Source: Oscillospiraceae bacterium (lineage in GTDB: Bacteria > Bacillota > Clostridia > Monoglobales > WRAG01). Taken from it: a DNA stretch of 64,000 nucleotides. The stretch spans positions 1-64,000 of the forward strand of contig WRAG01000009.1 in the NCBI GenBank assembly GCA_009780345.1, in the 5' to 3' direction. Below are positions 1 through 9,417 of the stretch, piece after piece; within the stretch, counting starts at the first letter, position 1, and each line of letters opens with the position of its first letter. The notes under the pieces are model-generated. The model saw nothing but the letters and a program-made list of their open reading frames with translations, searched no databases and was not told the DNA's origin. Made by a program: the position numbers and the translations under genes.

Positions 1-317
1 ACAGGCGCGTAAGGCTCTAACATTCCTCGTTCTTCGAGCAATAGAACGCTTGTTCCCGCCAATCCCCAAATAAGGTCGGCAGATGTGTTTGCCCCCTCCG
101 CAAGTAGTCGCGCGGTGATAACTCCTGTTGAATCACGCACGATATTGATGCGTATGTCGGGGTGTTGCTCCCGAAATAAACTTAAATATCTGTCAATCAA
201 TTCGTTTTCTAATGCGGTGTAGATTGTGATTGTTCTGCCTGTGTTCCCGCCGCCGCAACCGACAAGTAGGAAAGTTCCCATAATTAGTACCATTATTAAA
301 GATAGTATTTTTTTCAA
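1..317 (-). CDS. ABC transporter substrate-binding lipoprotein, partial (PhnS/iron-type periplasmic binding family); runs off the left edge
   Basis: Minus-strand translation KKILSLIMVLIMGTFLLVGCGGGNTGRTITIYTALENELIDRYLSLFREQHPDIRINIVRDSTGVITARLLAEG...: signal peptide with lipobox LLVGC; TTG start with SD aggag. Confidence 0.75.
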   Translation of the reverse strand, partial: MKKILSLIMVLIMGTFLLVGCGGGNTGRTITIYTALENELIDRYLSLFREQHPDIRINIVRDSTGVITARLLAEGANTSADLIWGLAGTSVLLLEERGMLEPYAP

Positions 318-354
318 TGTAATCACTCCTTATTTTGCAAGTATATCAAAGTTG

Positions 355-393
355 TGTAAAATAGTAAGCATAGTTTTGTAAAGCCTATGTAAA
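355..393 (-). promoter_or_regulatory. Putative Pho-box-like repeats (TTTACA on minus strand at 393-388, 382-377, 360-355)
   Basis: TGTAAA on the + strand at 355, 377 and 388 (22 and 11 bp apart), upstream of the substrate-binding gene and divergent from a PhoPR-like pair. Confidence 0.45.
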
Positions 394-408
394 ACTTTTA
401 TGAAGTGA

Positions 409-437
409 TTGCAATTCGGCTGTTTATTTGATATACT
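409..437 (+). promoter_or_regulatory. sigmaA-type promoter for the two-component operon (TTGCAA-17-TATACT)
   Basis: -35/-10 boxes with 17 nt spacing, 26 nt upstream of the response regulator start. Confidence 0.5.
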
Positions 438-462
438 TAACGCATAAAGGGGGCGAAATTCT

Positions 463-1128
463 ATGATTTATGTTGTTGAGGACGATGGCACAATCCGAGA
501 ACTTATAACGGCAACTTTGCAATCGGCGGGATATGAAATGCAAGCGTTCGAGGACGGCAACGCGCTATTTTCGTGCGCCGATTTTGCGAAAGCGGAATTA
601 TATTTGCTCGACATTATGCTCCCCGATATGGACGGTTATCAAATTTTGCAAAAATTGAAAAAATCTACTGATGCGCCTGTTATTTTCCTAACCGCGAAAG
701 GCGAGGAAGTTGACAAGGCAACAGGACTACATTTAGGCGCGGACGACTATATAACAAAACCGTTCGGCGTTCTTGAATTTTTGGCAAGAGTTAAAGCCGT
801 AATGCGGCGGTATGAAAAGACTTCTTCGGGTAAAATTTTGGAATTCGGAGCATTGAAAATTGATACGGACAGCAAATCCGTAACGGTAAACGGCGAAAAA
901 ATTAAATTCTCATACAAGGAATTTGAACTGCTTTTATATCTTGCGAAAAACAGGAATACAGTTTTGTCACGAGAGCAGATTTTGTCGGCAGTTTGGGGAT
1001 ATGACTTTGAGGGAGAAACAAGAACGGTAGATATACATATCAAAACAATACGCCAAAAAATCGGCGACCACGCGGAAAATCCCTTGTATATTGAAACAAT
1101 ACGAGGATATGGGTACAAATTTATATGA
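463..1128 (+). CDS. OmpR/PhoB-family response regulator
   Basis: Receiver domain (VEDD, LLDIMLPDMDG, TAK, KPF) plus winged helix (TVDIHIKTIRQKIG...IRGYGYKF). Confidence 0.95.
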   Translation: MIYVVEDDGTIRELITATLQSAGYEMQAFEDGNALFSCADFAKAELYLLDIMLPDMDGYQILQKLKKSTDAPVIFLTAKGEEVDKATGLHLGADDYITKPFGVLEFLARVKAVMRRYEKTSSGKILEFGALKIDTDSKSVTVNGEKIKFSYKEFELLLYLAKNRNTVLSREQILSAVWGYDFEGETRTVDIHIKTIRQKIGDHAENPLYIETIRGYGYKFI

Positions 1129-2279
1129 AAAAATATATTTTGTTAATCAGCATTGCTATTTTAATATTGTTGTCTTTGTCCTTGTATTGGTTTTCCGTTA
1201 ATCAAACCAATACTATTCGTTCACACCTTAGGACTACCTTAAACGCTATTGTTGCAAGCGAGCCGCAGATAACCGATTACACCGAATTTGTGGATAGAAT
1301 CACCGATGTTCGCATTACTATAATTGACAGACACGGAGTTGTGCTTGCCGACAATCGCGCGGATATAATGGTTATGGACAATCGTTCCGACCGACCGGAA
1401 TTTATCGCCGTACAAACCGCCGAATACGGTGAAGATATAAGAATTTCAGCAACAACAGGAACGCGAACAATTTATGTTATGACCGCATTCAATGATGAGG
1501 TATATATTCGGCTCGCCGAGTCGGTAGTTCTCGCGCCGAATTTCTTGCTATGGCTTTTAATGCCCATACTTCTCCTCGCCTTGATTTTCGCTATATTTTT
1601 AGTCGTGTTCGCAAAAAATAAGCAAACAGAGGATATGCGGAGCGAGTTTGTGGCAAATGTATCACACGAATTAAAAACGCCGCTCACATCGGTTAAAGGT
1701 TTCGCAGAGTTAATACAAACAGGACTTGTAACGGACAAGGCGACAATAAAGGAATATCAAAGTAAAATTGTTCGCCAAAGCGATAGGTTGCTTGCTATGA
1801 TAGACGATATACTTCATCTTTCAAAATTAGAGCATACAAAGGCGAAAAAATTGGTTGATGTAGATACAAAGGCGATTGCTTGCCAAGTTAACGAAAACCT
1901 AAAAATATTTGCTGACGAGAAAAGTATTACCCTGCAAGTGGTCGGAAACGGCAAAATCCGCGCGGAATTTGACAGTATTTACGAAATGCTTTACAACCTT
2001 GTTGATAACGGCATTAAATATGGAAAACGCGGTGGATATGTGCAAACTATTTTGGACGGAAACAAAATTACTGTAAAGGATAACGGTATCGGTATTCCGC
2101 AAAGTGATTGCGGACGTATTTTTGAGCGGTTTTACAGGGTAGATAAGTCGAGGAGCGTTGAGCGCGGCGGCACAGGTTTAGGGTTGTCGATAGTAAAGCA
2201 TACTGCCAAAAAATATCGCGGCAAGGTAAGCATAAATAGTGTTTTGGGCGATGGCACGGAAATATCTATTAGTTTTTAA
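1125..2279 (+). CDS. PhoR-like sensor histidine kinase
   Basis: Two TM segments, H-box NVSHELKTPLTS, N box DNGIKYG, G boxes DNGIGIP and GGTGLGLSIVK; overlaps the regulator by 4 nt. Confidence 0.95.
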   Translation: MKKYILLISIAILILLSLSLYWFSVNQTNTIRSHLRTTLNAIVASEPQITDYTEFVDRITDVRITIIDRHGVVLADNRADIMVMDNRSDRPEFIAVQTAEYGEDIRISATTGTRTIYVMTAFNDEVYIRLAESVVLAPNFLLWLLMPILLLALIFAIFLVVFAKNKQTEDMRSEFVANVSHELKTPLTSVKGFAELIQTGLVTDKATIKEYQSKIVRQSDRLLAMIDDILHLSKLEHTKAKKLVDVDTKAIACQVNENLKIFADEKSITLQVVGNGKIRAEFDSIYEMLYNLVDNGIKYGKRGGYVQTILDGNKITVKDNGIGIPQSDCGRIFERFYRVDKSRSVERGGTGLGLSIVKHTAKKYRGKVSINSVLGDGTEISISF

Positions 2280-2303
2280 TGTTTATCTTATATGAGAAAA
2301 AGC

Positions 2304-2335
2304 AATAGCCGACAAATTTTGTCGGCTATTTTTAT
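2304..2335. terminator. Intrinsic terminator, AATAGCCGACaaattttGTCGGCTATT then T-run
   Basis: Perfect 10-bp stem and U-tract after the histidine kinase stop. Confidence 0.8.
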
Positions 2336-2348
2336 GGATTTCCTCATT

Positions 2349-3143
2349 CTACCGCCCATCTCGCTTTTTCATCTTCCTATGCTTATACACATTAAACTGA
2401 TTTCGGCACTTATCTTCGCAGAACTCGCTCCGTCCGTGGTGAGCATAGAACGCTTTACCGCAATGCTTGCACATTCGCAACATCGGATTCTCTCTTGAAA
2501 CCGCAACCGCATAAATTGTTTCAATCATAGTTTTAAGTGAGCCGAACTCCCAAACCATTGTCGGCTTGTTTGTCATTCTCATTTGAAATCCGACATTTTG
2601 CACCGTGAATTTTGAAATAGTTTCGTCTACAACTCGCTTGATTGCAGGATTTTCAGCGTTCGCCGCGCTTTGGCAAGCGGAAAAATGGATATAAAGTGCC
2701 TTGAAACACTCCAACATCTCGTCAATCGGCTCGGCGTAATCGTGCGAGAACACCATTTCATATTTAAGGTCGCGCCCTGTTTGTTCGATAATCGGCATAC
2801 TGTAAGCGGTTTTTCGATTTTCTTTTTTCTTGAACGGCTTGAAGAAGTCAGTAGGTTCGTCCATCTTAATCCCCAATAATCCGTAAGTTGCAGTAACCGC
2901 CTCCATAAGCCCGTCATTTACAGGGTTTGAATAATCCTTCGGCACGTTTTCCATACATAGCAACCGCCCAAAGTTCAACGCATCCACTACTATATTCTCG
3001 GACATTTGAACAGGCGAGTAAACTATAACCCGCGAATCAGCGGCGGGCGTTATCCACTTGCGCCCGCCGTGTTCGATTGTTTCGTATTTTGTGTACTTCA
3101 CCCAATCCGATGAAGTAGCCTCAAATAATTCGTTTAATATCAT
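2349..3143 (-). CDS. Hypothetical protein with C-terminal zinc-finger-like motif
   Basis: 264 aa ORF; C-terminus LRMCKHCGKAFYAHHGRSEFCEDKCRNQFN. Confidence 0.7.
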   Translation of the reverse strand: MILNELFEATSSDWVKYTKYETIEHGGRKWITPAADSRVIVYSPVQMSENIVVDALNFGRLLCMENVPKDYSNPVNDGLMEAVTATYGLLGIKMDEPTDFFKPFKKKENRKTAYSMPIIEQTGRDLKYEMVFSHDYAEPIDEMLECFKALYIHFSACQSAANAENPAIKRVVDETISKFTVQNVGFQMRMTNKPTMVWEFGSLKTMIETIYAVAVSRENPMLRMCKHCGKAFYAHHGRSEFCEDKCRNQFNVYKHRKMKKRDGR

Positions 3144-3200
3144 TGTTCATCACTCCATAAATTTTATGTAACTTCAATATACACTATTTTATTACATTTG

Positions 3201-3836
3201 TCAAGCGGTTTCTTCGATTTCGGTTACTCTGTTTAGATATTCCCGCTCGTATTCCGTGGTGTAAATATCCTGTTCTCGTACTATTTGTCGGTATTTCTCG
3301 TCCGTTTCAAACTTCCGCTTTAATTCTACAACAGGCAACCAATCCGCTCTAATGCGATTTAGTGATTTCTCGTACAGTTTGCGTATGTTCCGAGTTGTTG
3401 TTCCTTTGATGTCCGCTATCTCTTGTGCGGTATAACCCTCAACCACCCGATAATAGAACACTTCTCGTTGTGCTTGCGGTAGTTCTTGCAGTATGTAAGC
3501 TAACGACCTATCCATTGCTATGTCCGTTAAGTTATCAACTTCGCCTGTAAAGATTATTTCGTCCCAATCCTTTGCCTTACAGGCTTTCAACAATCTTTTC
3601 GGGATATACGATTCCATATTATCGGGACTGAACGCATTTCCCATTGTTGTAATATTATATCTGTCCCTACGCTCACTCCGAAAATGTTTCCTGTCGTTAT
3701 TGAAATCCGCATTATCGCACGATTCTTCTAATTCTTTAAATAATTCCCACCTCTCTTTCTCGTCCTTTGTGTTCATAATGTCGTTCTCGATTTCCTCGAT
3801 TTCTCTCACCAATCTCTTCCTTGCTATCTCGTTCAC
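3201..3836 (-). CDS. Sigma-70 region 4-like regulator
   Basis: LPQAQREVFYYRVVEGYTAQEIADIKGTTTRNIRKLYEKSLNRIR is a sigma region 4 helix-turn-helix. Confidence 0.7.
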   Translation of the reverse strand: MNEIARKRLVREIEEIENDIMNTKDEKERWELFKELEESCDNADFNNDRKHFRSERRDRYNITTMGNAFSPDNMESYIPKRLLKACKAKDWDEIIFTGEVDNLTDIAMDRSLAYILQELPQAQREVFYYRVVEGYTAQEIADIKGTTTRNIRKLYEKSLNRIRADWLPVVELKRKFETDEKYRQIVREQDIYTTEYEREYLNRVTEIEETA

Positions 3837-3975
3837 CTCCCCCCTATTTTCGTCTATTTATAGACCTTGTTAAAAAGTAGTTCCGCTTTTGGCACTTTTC
3901 GAGGCTATATATTGTAAGTGTATTTATTTAATATATATTACAATTACAAATTCATTATATAGGAGGATTACAAAT

Positions 3976-4131
3976 TTGTCAAGAGGAAATGTGAAAAAAG
4001 TTTTGAAAAAGGCAACAATAGACACGAAAGCTAAGTATAGCGGCACGAAATACATAGTTAAAAGTGTTTTCAACCTTACCAAAACCGAAACAATCAGCCA
4101 AAAAGTCGAAAGACTTTTGCTGAAAAGCTAA
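3976..4131 (+). CDS. TnpW-like small transposon-encoded protein (51 aa, TTG start)
   Basis: GTKYIVKSVFNLTKTETISQKVERLLLKS resembles TnpW; SD aggagg 9 nt upstream of TTG at 3976; immediately precedes the recombinase. Confidence 0.55.
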   Translation: MSRGNVKKVLKKATIDTKAKYSGTKYIVKSVFNLTKTETISQKVERLLLKS

Positions 4132-4159
4132 TAATTTTAATTAAAAATTAAAATTACAT

Positions 4160-4188
4160 TTGACAATTCGGACACGATATGCTATTAT
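4160..4188 (+). promoter_or_regulatory. sigmaA promoter of the recombinase (TTGACA-17-TATTAT) overlapped by an inverted repeat
   Basis: Perfect -35, 17-nt spacer, near-consensus -10; dyad CGGACACGAT (4169-4178) / ATCGTGTCCG (4204-4213). Confidence 0.7.
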
Positions 4189-4231
4189 TACTTTGTAATT
4201 CTTATCGTGTCCGACGAGAAAGGAGCATAGT

Positions 4232-5875
4232 ATGTATAATGTTATGTCGGACGAATTAACTGCTCTTTACGAAAGATTATCGAAAGATGATGAAAATTCG
4301 GGCGAGAGCAACAGTATCAAAAATCAAAAAGATATTTTGGAAAAGTACGCAAAGGACAACGGTTTCAGCAACATTCGGCACTTTTCAGATGACGGATTTT
4401 CGGGAGTAAGTTTCACAAGACCTGCATTTATGGAAATGATGGAACTTGCGGAGCAGGGCAAGATAAAAACGATTATTGTAAAAGACCATTCGAGGCTAGG
4501 GCGTAATCGTTTGATAGTCGGTCAATTATTAGAGGAAGTTTTTGAGCGTTTAGGTATTCGGTACATTGCTATTTTGGATAATATTGATAGCGCAAAGGGG
4601 TTAAGTGAATTTTTGCCGATACAAGATTACTTTAATGAAATGCACGCGAGAAACACAAGTCAAAAAGTTCGCGCAACTTTCAAGAACAAGGGTAATTCCG
4701 GCAAGCGTTTGACAACCAATCCGCCGTATGGGTATATGAAAAATCCCAATAATAAGGAAGAATGGATTATTGACGAGCCTGCGGCAGAAGTCGTGAAACG
4801 GATTTACCAGCTCTGCATTGACGGTTTCGGACCGACACAGATTGCGAAGAAGTTGACGGCTGATAATATGCCGACACCATCGCAACACACCGAAAATGCA
4901 GGACGAAAAACTTGTGCAACAAGCGTTGCAAGCCGTTGGTCGCCAAGAGCAACAGCCGATATTCTTGACCGAATGGAGTATATCGGGCATACGGTAAATT
5001 TTCGCTCAACAACCAAGTCGTTCAAGGACAAAACCACGATAGACTTGCCGAAAGAAGAATGGAAGATTTTCGAGAACACACACCCTGCTATTATTGATAG
5101 CGAAACTTGGGAAGTCGTGCAAAATCTTCGCAAGAATAAGCGTAGGCAAAATCGCGAGGGTAAAATCTCAATGTTTTCGGGATTGCTATTCTGCGCTGAC
5201 TGCGATAAAAAATTGTATTACTGCACGGCGAAAGATTTTGGGGAAACTCAACACTTTTTCACTTGTTCGACTTATCGAAAAAATGTGGATATGTGCCAAA
5301 CTCACTTCATTCGGGAGTTTGCCTTGAAAGAAATCGTCCTTGAAAATCTGTTGTCGGTTTTGAAAGAAGTCAAGTGTAACGAAGAAAAGTTTGCTCGTAA
5401 GATGATGGATAAAAGCACCGCCGACCAACGCAAGGCACTTGCGAAGAAACGGCGAGAGGTTGAGCAAGCGGAAAAGCGAATTACAGAGCTGAATGTGTTA
5501 TTTACAAAGGTTTACGAGGACAATGCACTCGGCAAAATTTCGGACGAACAGTTCAAGTTATTATCCGAAAACTACACGCGAGAGCAAAGCGAACTTCGTG
5601 AGAAATCCGCCAAGCTAACCGCGGAACTTGAAACCGAGCAAGAGCAGACCGAGGGAATAGAAAAGTTTATTACCAAAGTTCGCAACTTGACCGAGCCGAA
5701 AGAATTAACGGCAGAGTTAGTGAACGAGTTTATTGAGAAAATTGTTATCCATCAGTCAGTTAAATCCGCTGACAAAAAGCGTACACAAGAAATTATCATT
5801 TATTATAACGGTGTTGGAATTATTGAAGATGATACCGGCACTTCCAAATCTAAATCAAAAGAAAATGCGGCGTAA
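4232..5875 (+). CDS. Large serine recombinase (TnpX-like, resolvase + recombinase + zinc ribbon)
   Basis: ALYERLSKDDE, VKDHSRLGRNRL, recombinase domain RWSPRATADILDRMEYIGHTV, zinc ribbon LFCADCDKKLYY, coiled coil. Confidence 0.95.
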   Translation: MYNVMSDELTALYERLSKDDENSGESNSIKNQKDILEKYAKDNGFSNIRHFSDDGFSGVSFTRPAFMEMMELAEQGKIKTIIVKDHSRLGRNRLIVGQLLEEVFERLGIRYIAILDNIDSAKGLSEFLPIQDYFNEMHARNTSQKVRATFKNKGNSGKRLTTNPPYGYMKNPNNKEEWIIDEPAAEVVKRIYQLCIDGFGPTQIAKKLTADNMPTPSQHTENAGRKTCATSVASRWSPRATADILDRMEYIGHTVNFRSTTKSFKDKTTIDLPKEEWKIFENTHPAIIDSETWEVVQNLRKNKRRQNREGKISMFSGLLFCADCDKKLYYCTAKDFGETQHFFTCSTYRKNVDMCQTHFIREFALKEIVLENLLSVLKEVKCNEEKFARKMMDKSTADQRKALAKKRREVEQAEKRITELNVLFTKVYEDNALGKISDEQFKLLSENYTREQSELREKSAKLTAELETEQEQTEGIEKFITKVRNLTEPKELTAELVNEFIEKIVIHQSVKSADKKRTQEIIIYYNGVGIIEDDTGTSKSKSKENAA

Positions 5876-5948
5876 CGGCAAACGCCGTTACACCGCATTA
5901 CTTCAACAAATCAGTCGCCTTTGGTGATGCCTTCCTTATGTGAGGTAC

Positions 5949-5967
5949 GCCATTGGCGGTTTTTTTG
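5949..5967 (+). terminator. Intrinsic terminator downstream of recombinase
   Basis: CGCCattGGCGgttttttt; preceded by perfect hairpin GTAACGGCaaacGCCGTTAC (about 5872-5891). Confidence 0.6.
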
Positions 5968-5986
5968 TTTGTATTAACTTTTAATC

Positions 5987-8629
5987 TTACTTCTGACCTA
6001 AGTTGATTACGCCGCGGTCTGCGCTAACTTTCGCTTGCGCCGCAGCAAGTCTTGCAATCGGCACACGGAACGGTGAGCAAGAAACATATTCCAACCCGGC
6101 GTTGTGGCAGAAGTCGATACTTGCAGGATCGCCGCCGTGCTCGCCACAGATACCAAGTTTGATATCAGGACGTGTTTTCTTACCTTTTTCCACTGCCATT
6201 TCAACCAATTGTCCAACGCCTGTTTGGTCAAGACGCGCAAACGGATCAGATTCGAATATTTTCTTAGCGTAGTAATCTTCTAAGAATTTACCCGCGTCGT
6301 CACGAGAGAAACCGTAAGTCATTTGCGTCAAGTCGTTCGTTCCGAACGAGAAGAACTCAGCTTCTTTTGCGATTTCGTCTGCTAAAAGAGCAGCGCGAGG
6401 AATTTCAATCATAGTTCCGACTTTGTAGTCAACTTTTACGCCGCTAGATTTGATAACATCTTCCGCCGCCGCAACCACAACGTCTTTAACGTATTTAAGC
6501 TCTTTCACTTCGCCGACAAGCGGAATCATAATTTCAGGAATTACGTTTTGCCCAGCTTTGTTAACTGCAACAGCCGCTTCCATAATTGCGCGTGCTTGCA
6601 TTTCAGCGATTTCAGGATAAGTTACCGCCAAGCGGCAACCACGGTGCCCCATCATTGGGTTGAACTCGTGCAATCCTTCAAGAGTTTCTTTAAGTTCTGC
6701 AAGTGGAATGTTCAAATCTTTCGCTAACTTTTCAATATCCTCGTCAGTATGAGGAACAAACTCATGCAACGGCGGGTCAAGAAGACGAATAGTTACAGGC
6801 AACGCGCCCATAGCTTTGAAAATTCCTTCAAAATCGCCGCGTTGCATTGGAAGAAGTTTCGCTAACGCCGCTTTGCGTTGTTCAACGTCTTTCGCAACGA
6901 TCATTTCACGAACAGCCATAATTCTATCCGGCTCGAAGAACATATGCTCGGTACGGCAAAGTCCGATACCCTCAGCGCCGAAGTTAAGCGCAACTTTCGC
7001 GTCTTTCGGAGAGTCGGCGTTTGCGCGAACTTTCAAAGTTCTGATTTCGTCAGCCCAAGCCATGTATTTACCGAAGTCGCCGGTAAGTTCAGCTTCTTGC
7101 GTCTCAATTTTGCCAACGTAAACGTTACCCGTTCCGCCGTCAAGAGAGATAAATTCGCCCTCTTTTACAACGGCACTACCGCAAGTGAACGAATCTTTGC
7201 CAACTTTAATGCTTTCGCAGCCGGCAACACAGCAAGTTCCCATACCACGCGCAACAACCGCCGCGTGAGAAGTCATTCCGCCGCGTTGCGTCAAAATTCC
7301 CGCCGCCGCGTCCATGCCTTCGATGTCCTCGGGAGAAGTTTCCAAACGAACAAGGATAACGGTCTCGCCTCTTGCCGCCGCTCTTACGCAATCAGCAGCG
7401 GTGAAGTAAACTTGGCCACTTGCCGCCCCCGGAGATGCGGGAAGACCTTTCGCAAGCGGAGTTGCCGCTTTAAGCGCGCTTGGCACGAATGTCGGGTGAA
7501 GAAGTGCGTCCAACTGTTTCGGATCAACGCGAAGAACAGCTTCTTCTTTGTCAATCATGCCCTCAGCCACCAAGTCAACCGCGATTTTAATCGCCGCTTG
7601 CGCGGTACGTTTACCGTTACGAGTTTGAAGCATATACAATGTGCCTCTTTCGATGGTAAACTCCATATCTTGCATATCTTTGTAGTGATCTTGCAATTTA
7701 TTTGAATGTTTCATAAACTCGTCATAAACATGCGGCATAAAGTCTTTAAGTTCAATCATGTTAGACGGCGTTCTGATACCCGCAACAACGTCCTCGCCTT
7801 GCGCGTTCATGAGATACTCGCCGTAAAGAATGTTTTCGCCCGTAGACGGATCGCGAGTAAACGCAACGCCCGAACCTGAATCGTCGCCCATGTTACCGAA
7901 TACCATCGCTTGAACGTTAACAGCAGTTCCCCAATCAGACGGAATATCGTTCATACGACGATAAACAATCGCGCGAGGGTTATCCCACGAACGGAATACA
8001 GCTTCAATTGATTCAAGCAATTGCTTTCTCGGCTCTTGCGGGAAGTCGAAACCTTTTACAGATTTAAAGTGATCTTTAAATCGTTTAACCATTTCTTTCA
8101 AATCGTCAGCGGTAAGTTGTGTGTCAAGCTCGACGCCTTTTTCCTCTTTCATCTTGTCGATGATATGCTCGAACTCGTGTTTCGAAACTTCCATAACAAC
8201 GTCAGAGTACATTTGAATGAAACGACGATAACTATCGTACGCGAAACGAGGATTGTCGGTTAATTTTGCCAAACCTTCAACCGCTTCGTCGTTCAAACCA
8301 AGGTTAAGAACCGTGTCCATCATACCGGGCATTGACGCGCGCGCGCCTGAACGGATTGCCAAAAGAAGCGGGTTCGCAGTATCGCCCAACTTCTTGTTTT
8401 GCAATTTTTCAACAGCTTCAAGTTGCGCGAAAATTTGCTCAACAACTTCGTCCGAAATTTTTCTTCCGTCGTCATAGTACTTTGTACAAGCTTCGGTCGA
8501 AACGATAAATCCCGGGGGAACGGGGATTCCGAGCTTGGTCATTTCCGCCAAATTCGCGCCCTTTCCGCCAAGAAGGTTTCTCATACTTGCGTCGCCTTCT
8601 GAAAACAAATATACATATTTATGTGCCAT
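5987..8629 (-). CDS. ppdK: Pyruvate, phosphate dikinase
   Basis: 880 aa; LLGGKGANLAEMTKLGIPVPPGF, catalytic GGMTSHAAVVARGMG, C-terminal GICGEHGGDP. Confidence 0.97.
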   Translation of the reverse strand: MAHKYVYLFSEGDASMRNLLGGKGANLAEMTKLGIPVPPGFIVSTEACTKYYDDGRKISDEVVEQIFAQLEAVEKLQNKKLGDTANPLLLAIRSGARASMPGMMDTVLNLGLNDEAVEGLAKLTDNPRFAYDSYRRFIQMYSDVVMEVSKHEFEHIIDKMKEEKGVELDTQLTADDLKEMVKRFKDHFKSVKGFDFPQEPRKQLLESIEAVFRSWDNPRAIVYRRMNDIPSDWGTAVNVQAMVFGNMGDDSGSGVAFTRDPSTGENILYGEYLMNAQGEDVVAGIRTPSNMIELKDFMPHVYDEFMKHSNKLQDHYKDMQDMEFTIERGTLYMLQTRNGKRTAQAAIKIAVDLVAEGMIDKEEAVLRVDPKQLDALLHPTFVPSALKAATPLAKGLPASPGAASGQVYFTAADCVRAAARGETVILVRLETSPEDIEGMDAAAGILTQRGGMTSHAAVVARGMGTCCVAGCESIKVGKDSFTCGSAVVKEGEFISLDGGTGNVYVGKIETQEAELTGDFGKYMAWADEIRTLKVRANADSPKDAKVALNFGAEGIGLCRTEHMFFEPDRIMAVREMIVAKDVEQRKAALAKLLPMQRGDFEGIFKAMGALPVTIRLLDPPLHEFVPHTDEDIEKLAKDLNIPLAELKETLEGLHEFNPMMGHRGCRLAVTYPEIAEMQARAIMEAAVAVNKAGQNVIPEIMIPLVGEVKELKYVKDVVVAAAEDVIKSSGVKVDYKVGTMIEIPRAALLADEIAKEAEFFSFGTNDLTQMTYGFSRDDAGKFLEDYYAKKIFESDPFARLDQTGVGQLVEMAVEKGKKTRPDIKLGICGEHGGDPASIDFCHNAGLEYVSCSPFRVPIARLAAAQAKVSADRGVINLGQK

Positions 8630-8639
8630 GTTACATTAC

Positions 8640-8963
8640 CTCCCAAATTTATATAAAATTTAATAATTTATGATTTTTTGCGCTTGTCAGCGCGGGATTT
8701 AAGGCGCAACGCGCCTTAGACCAAATTGCGGCGACTGCCGCATGATTTTTAGGGCTTTGCCCTAAAAACCTTTTTTCAGAGCGAGACTCTGAGAGCAATG
8801 TCCTGCCGGACGGGCGACAAGGGCTCTGCCCTTGCCAATCCCGGTCGCCTATGGTCGCAAACGCAAAAAACGCGATTTGCGCCAAAGCCGGCGACAAAGA
8901 ACTGGGTTAGCGAGCCGCGTTCGCGGAAGATTAGCGAGATAAAGCGCCGCTCTCCAATCAAGC
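8640..8963 (-). repeat. Palindrome-mosaic leader array, copy A (upstream of ppdK)
   Basis: Serial hairpins; shared module 8799-8939 nearly identical to 12746-12890 and 26569-26712; core hairpin 8815-8841. Confidence 0.8.
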
Positions 8964-9416
8964 TTACCGTTTCCGTCGTTCGCGGAAGAATTGTTTGATA
9001 ATTTCGCCGCATTGGTCTTTCATAATTCCGCCGGTGACCGAAACGTTGTGGCAGAACTTGTCCTGCGCCAAAACATCAATAACAGAGCCGCACGCCCCGC
9101 CTTTCGGGTCGTATGCGCCAAAAAAAAGATTGCTTATTCTCGCGTCTTTTATCGCGCCGGCGCACATAGGGCACGGCTCTAACGTCACATACATATCGCA
9201 GCCGATCAGCCGCCAGCTTTTCAGTTTACGGCACGCACGTTTAATCGCCAAAATTTCGGCGTGATAAAGCGCGTTTTGCCGCCGCTCGCGCAAGTTATGC
9301 GCGCGAGCGATAATTTTGTCGTCCTTCACGATAACCGCGCCAATCGGAACCTCGCCTTTTTTATAAGCCTTGCGAGCTTCGATTAAAGCAATTTCTATGT
9401 ATTTCTCCGCTTCCAA
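8964..9416 (-). CDS. tadA: tRNA-specific adenosine deaminase
   Basis: HAEILAIKRACRK and PCPMCAGAI zinc/catalytic motifs. Confidence 0.95.
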   Translation of the reverse strand: MEAEKYIEIALIEARKAYKKGEVPIGAVIVKDDKIIARAHNLRERRQNALYHAEILAIKRACRKLKSWRLIGCDMYVTLEPCPMCAGAIKDARISNLFFGAYDPKGGACGSVIDVLAQDKFCHNVSVTGGIMKDQCGEIIKQFFRERRKR

Positions 9417-9417
9417 T

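Larger units (their letters stand above)
2292..5970. mobile_element. Candidate small integrated element with TnpW/TnpX-type serine recombinase module (boundaries not resolved)
   Basis: Contains a large serine recombinase, a TnpW-like ORF, a sigma-region-4-like protein and a zinc-finger hypothetical between backbone genes. Confidence 0.5.

Noticed and set aside
3889-4131. 80-aa version of the TnpW-like ORF starting at 3889
   Set aside because: The upstream part has no RBS and is AT-rich promoter-like DNA; TTG at 3976 with aggagg fits better.
6878-7705. 275-aa plus-strand ORF antisense to ppdK
   Set aside because: Shadow ORF of a high-confidence conserved gene; no domain or RBS.
8649-9012. 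Minus- and plus-strand ORFs within the repeat array (e.g. 8649-8897, 8776-9012)
   Set aside because: They translate palindromic repeat DNA, lack RBS and recognisable domains, and overlap tadA antisense.
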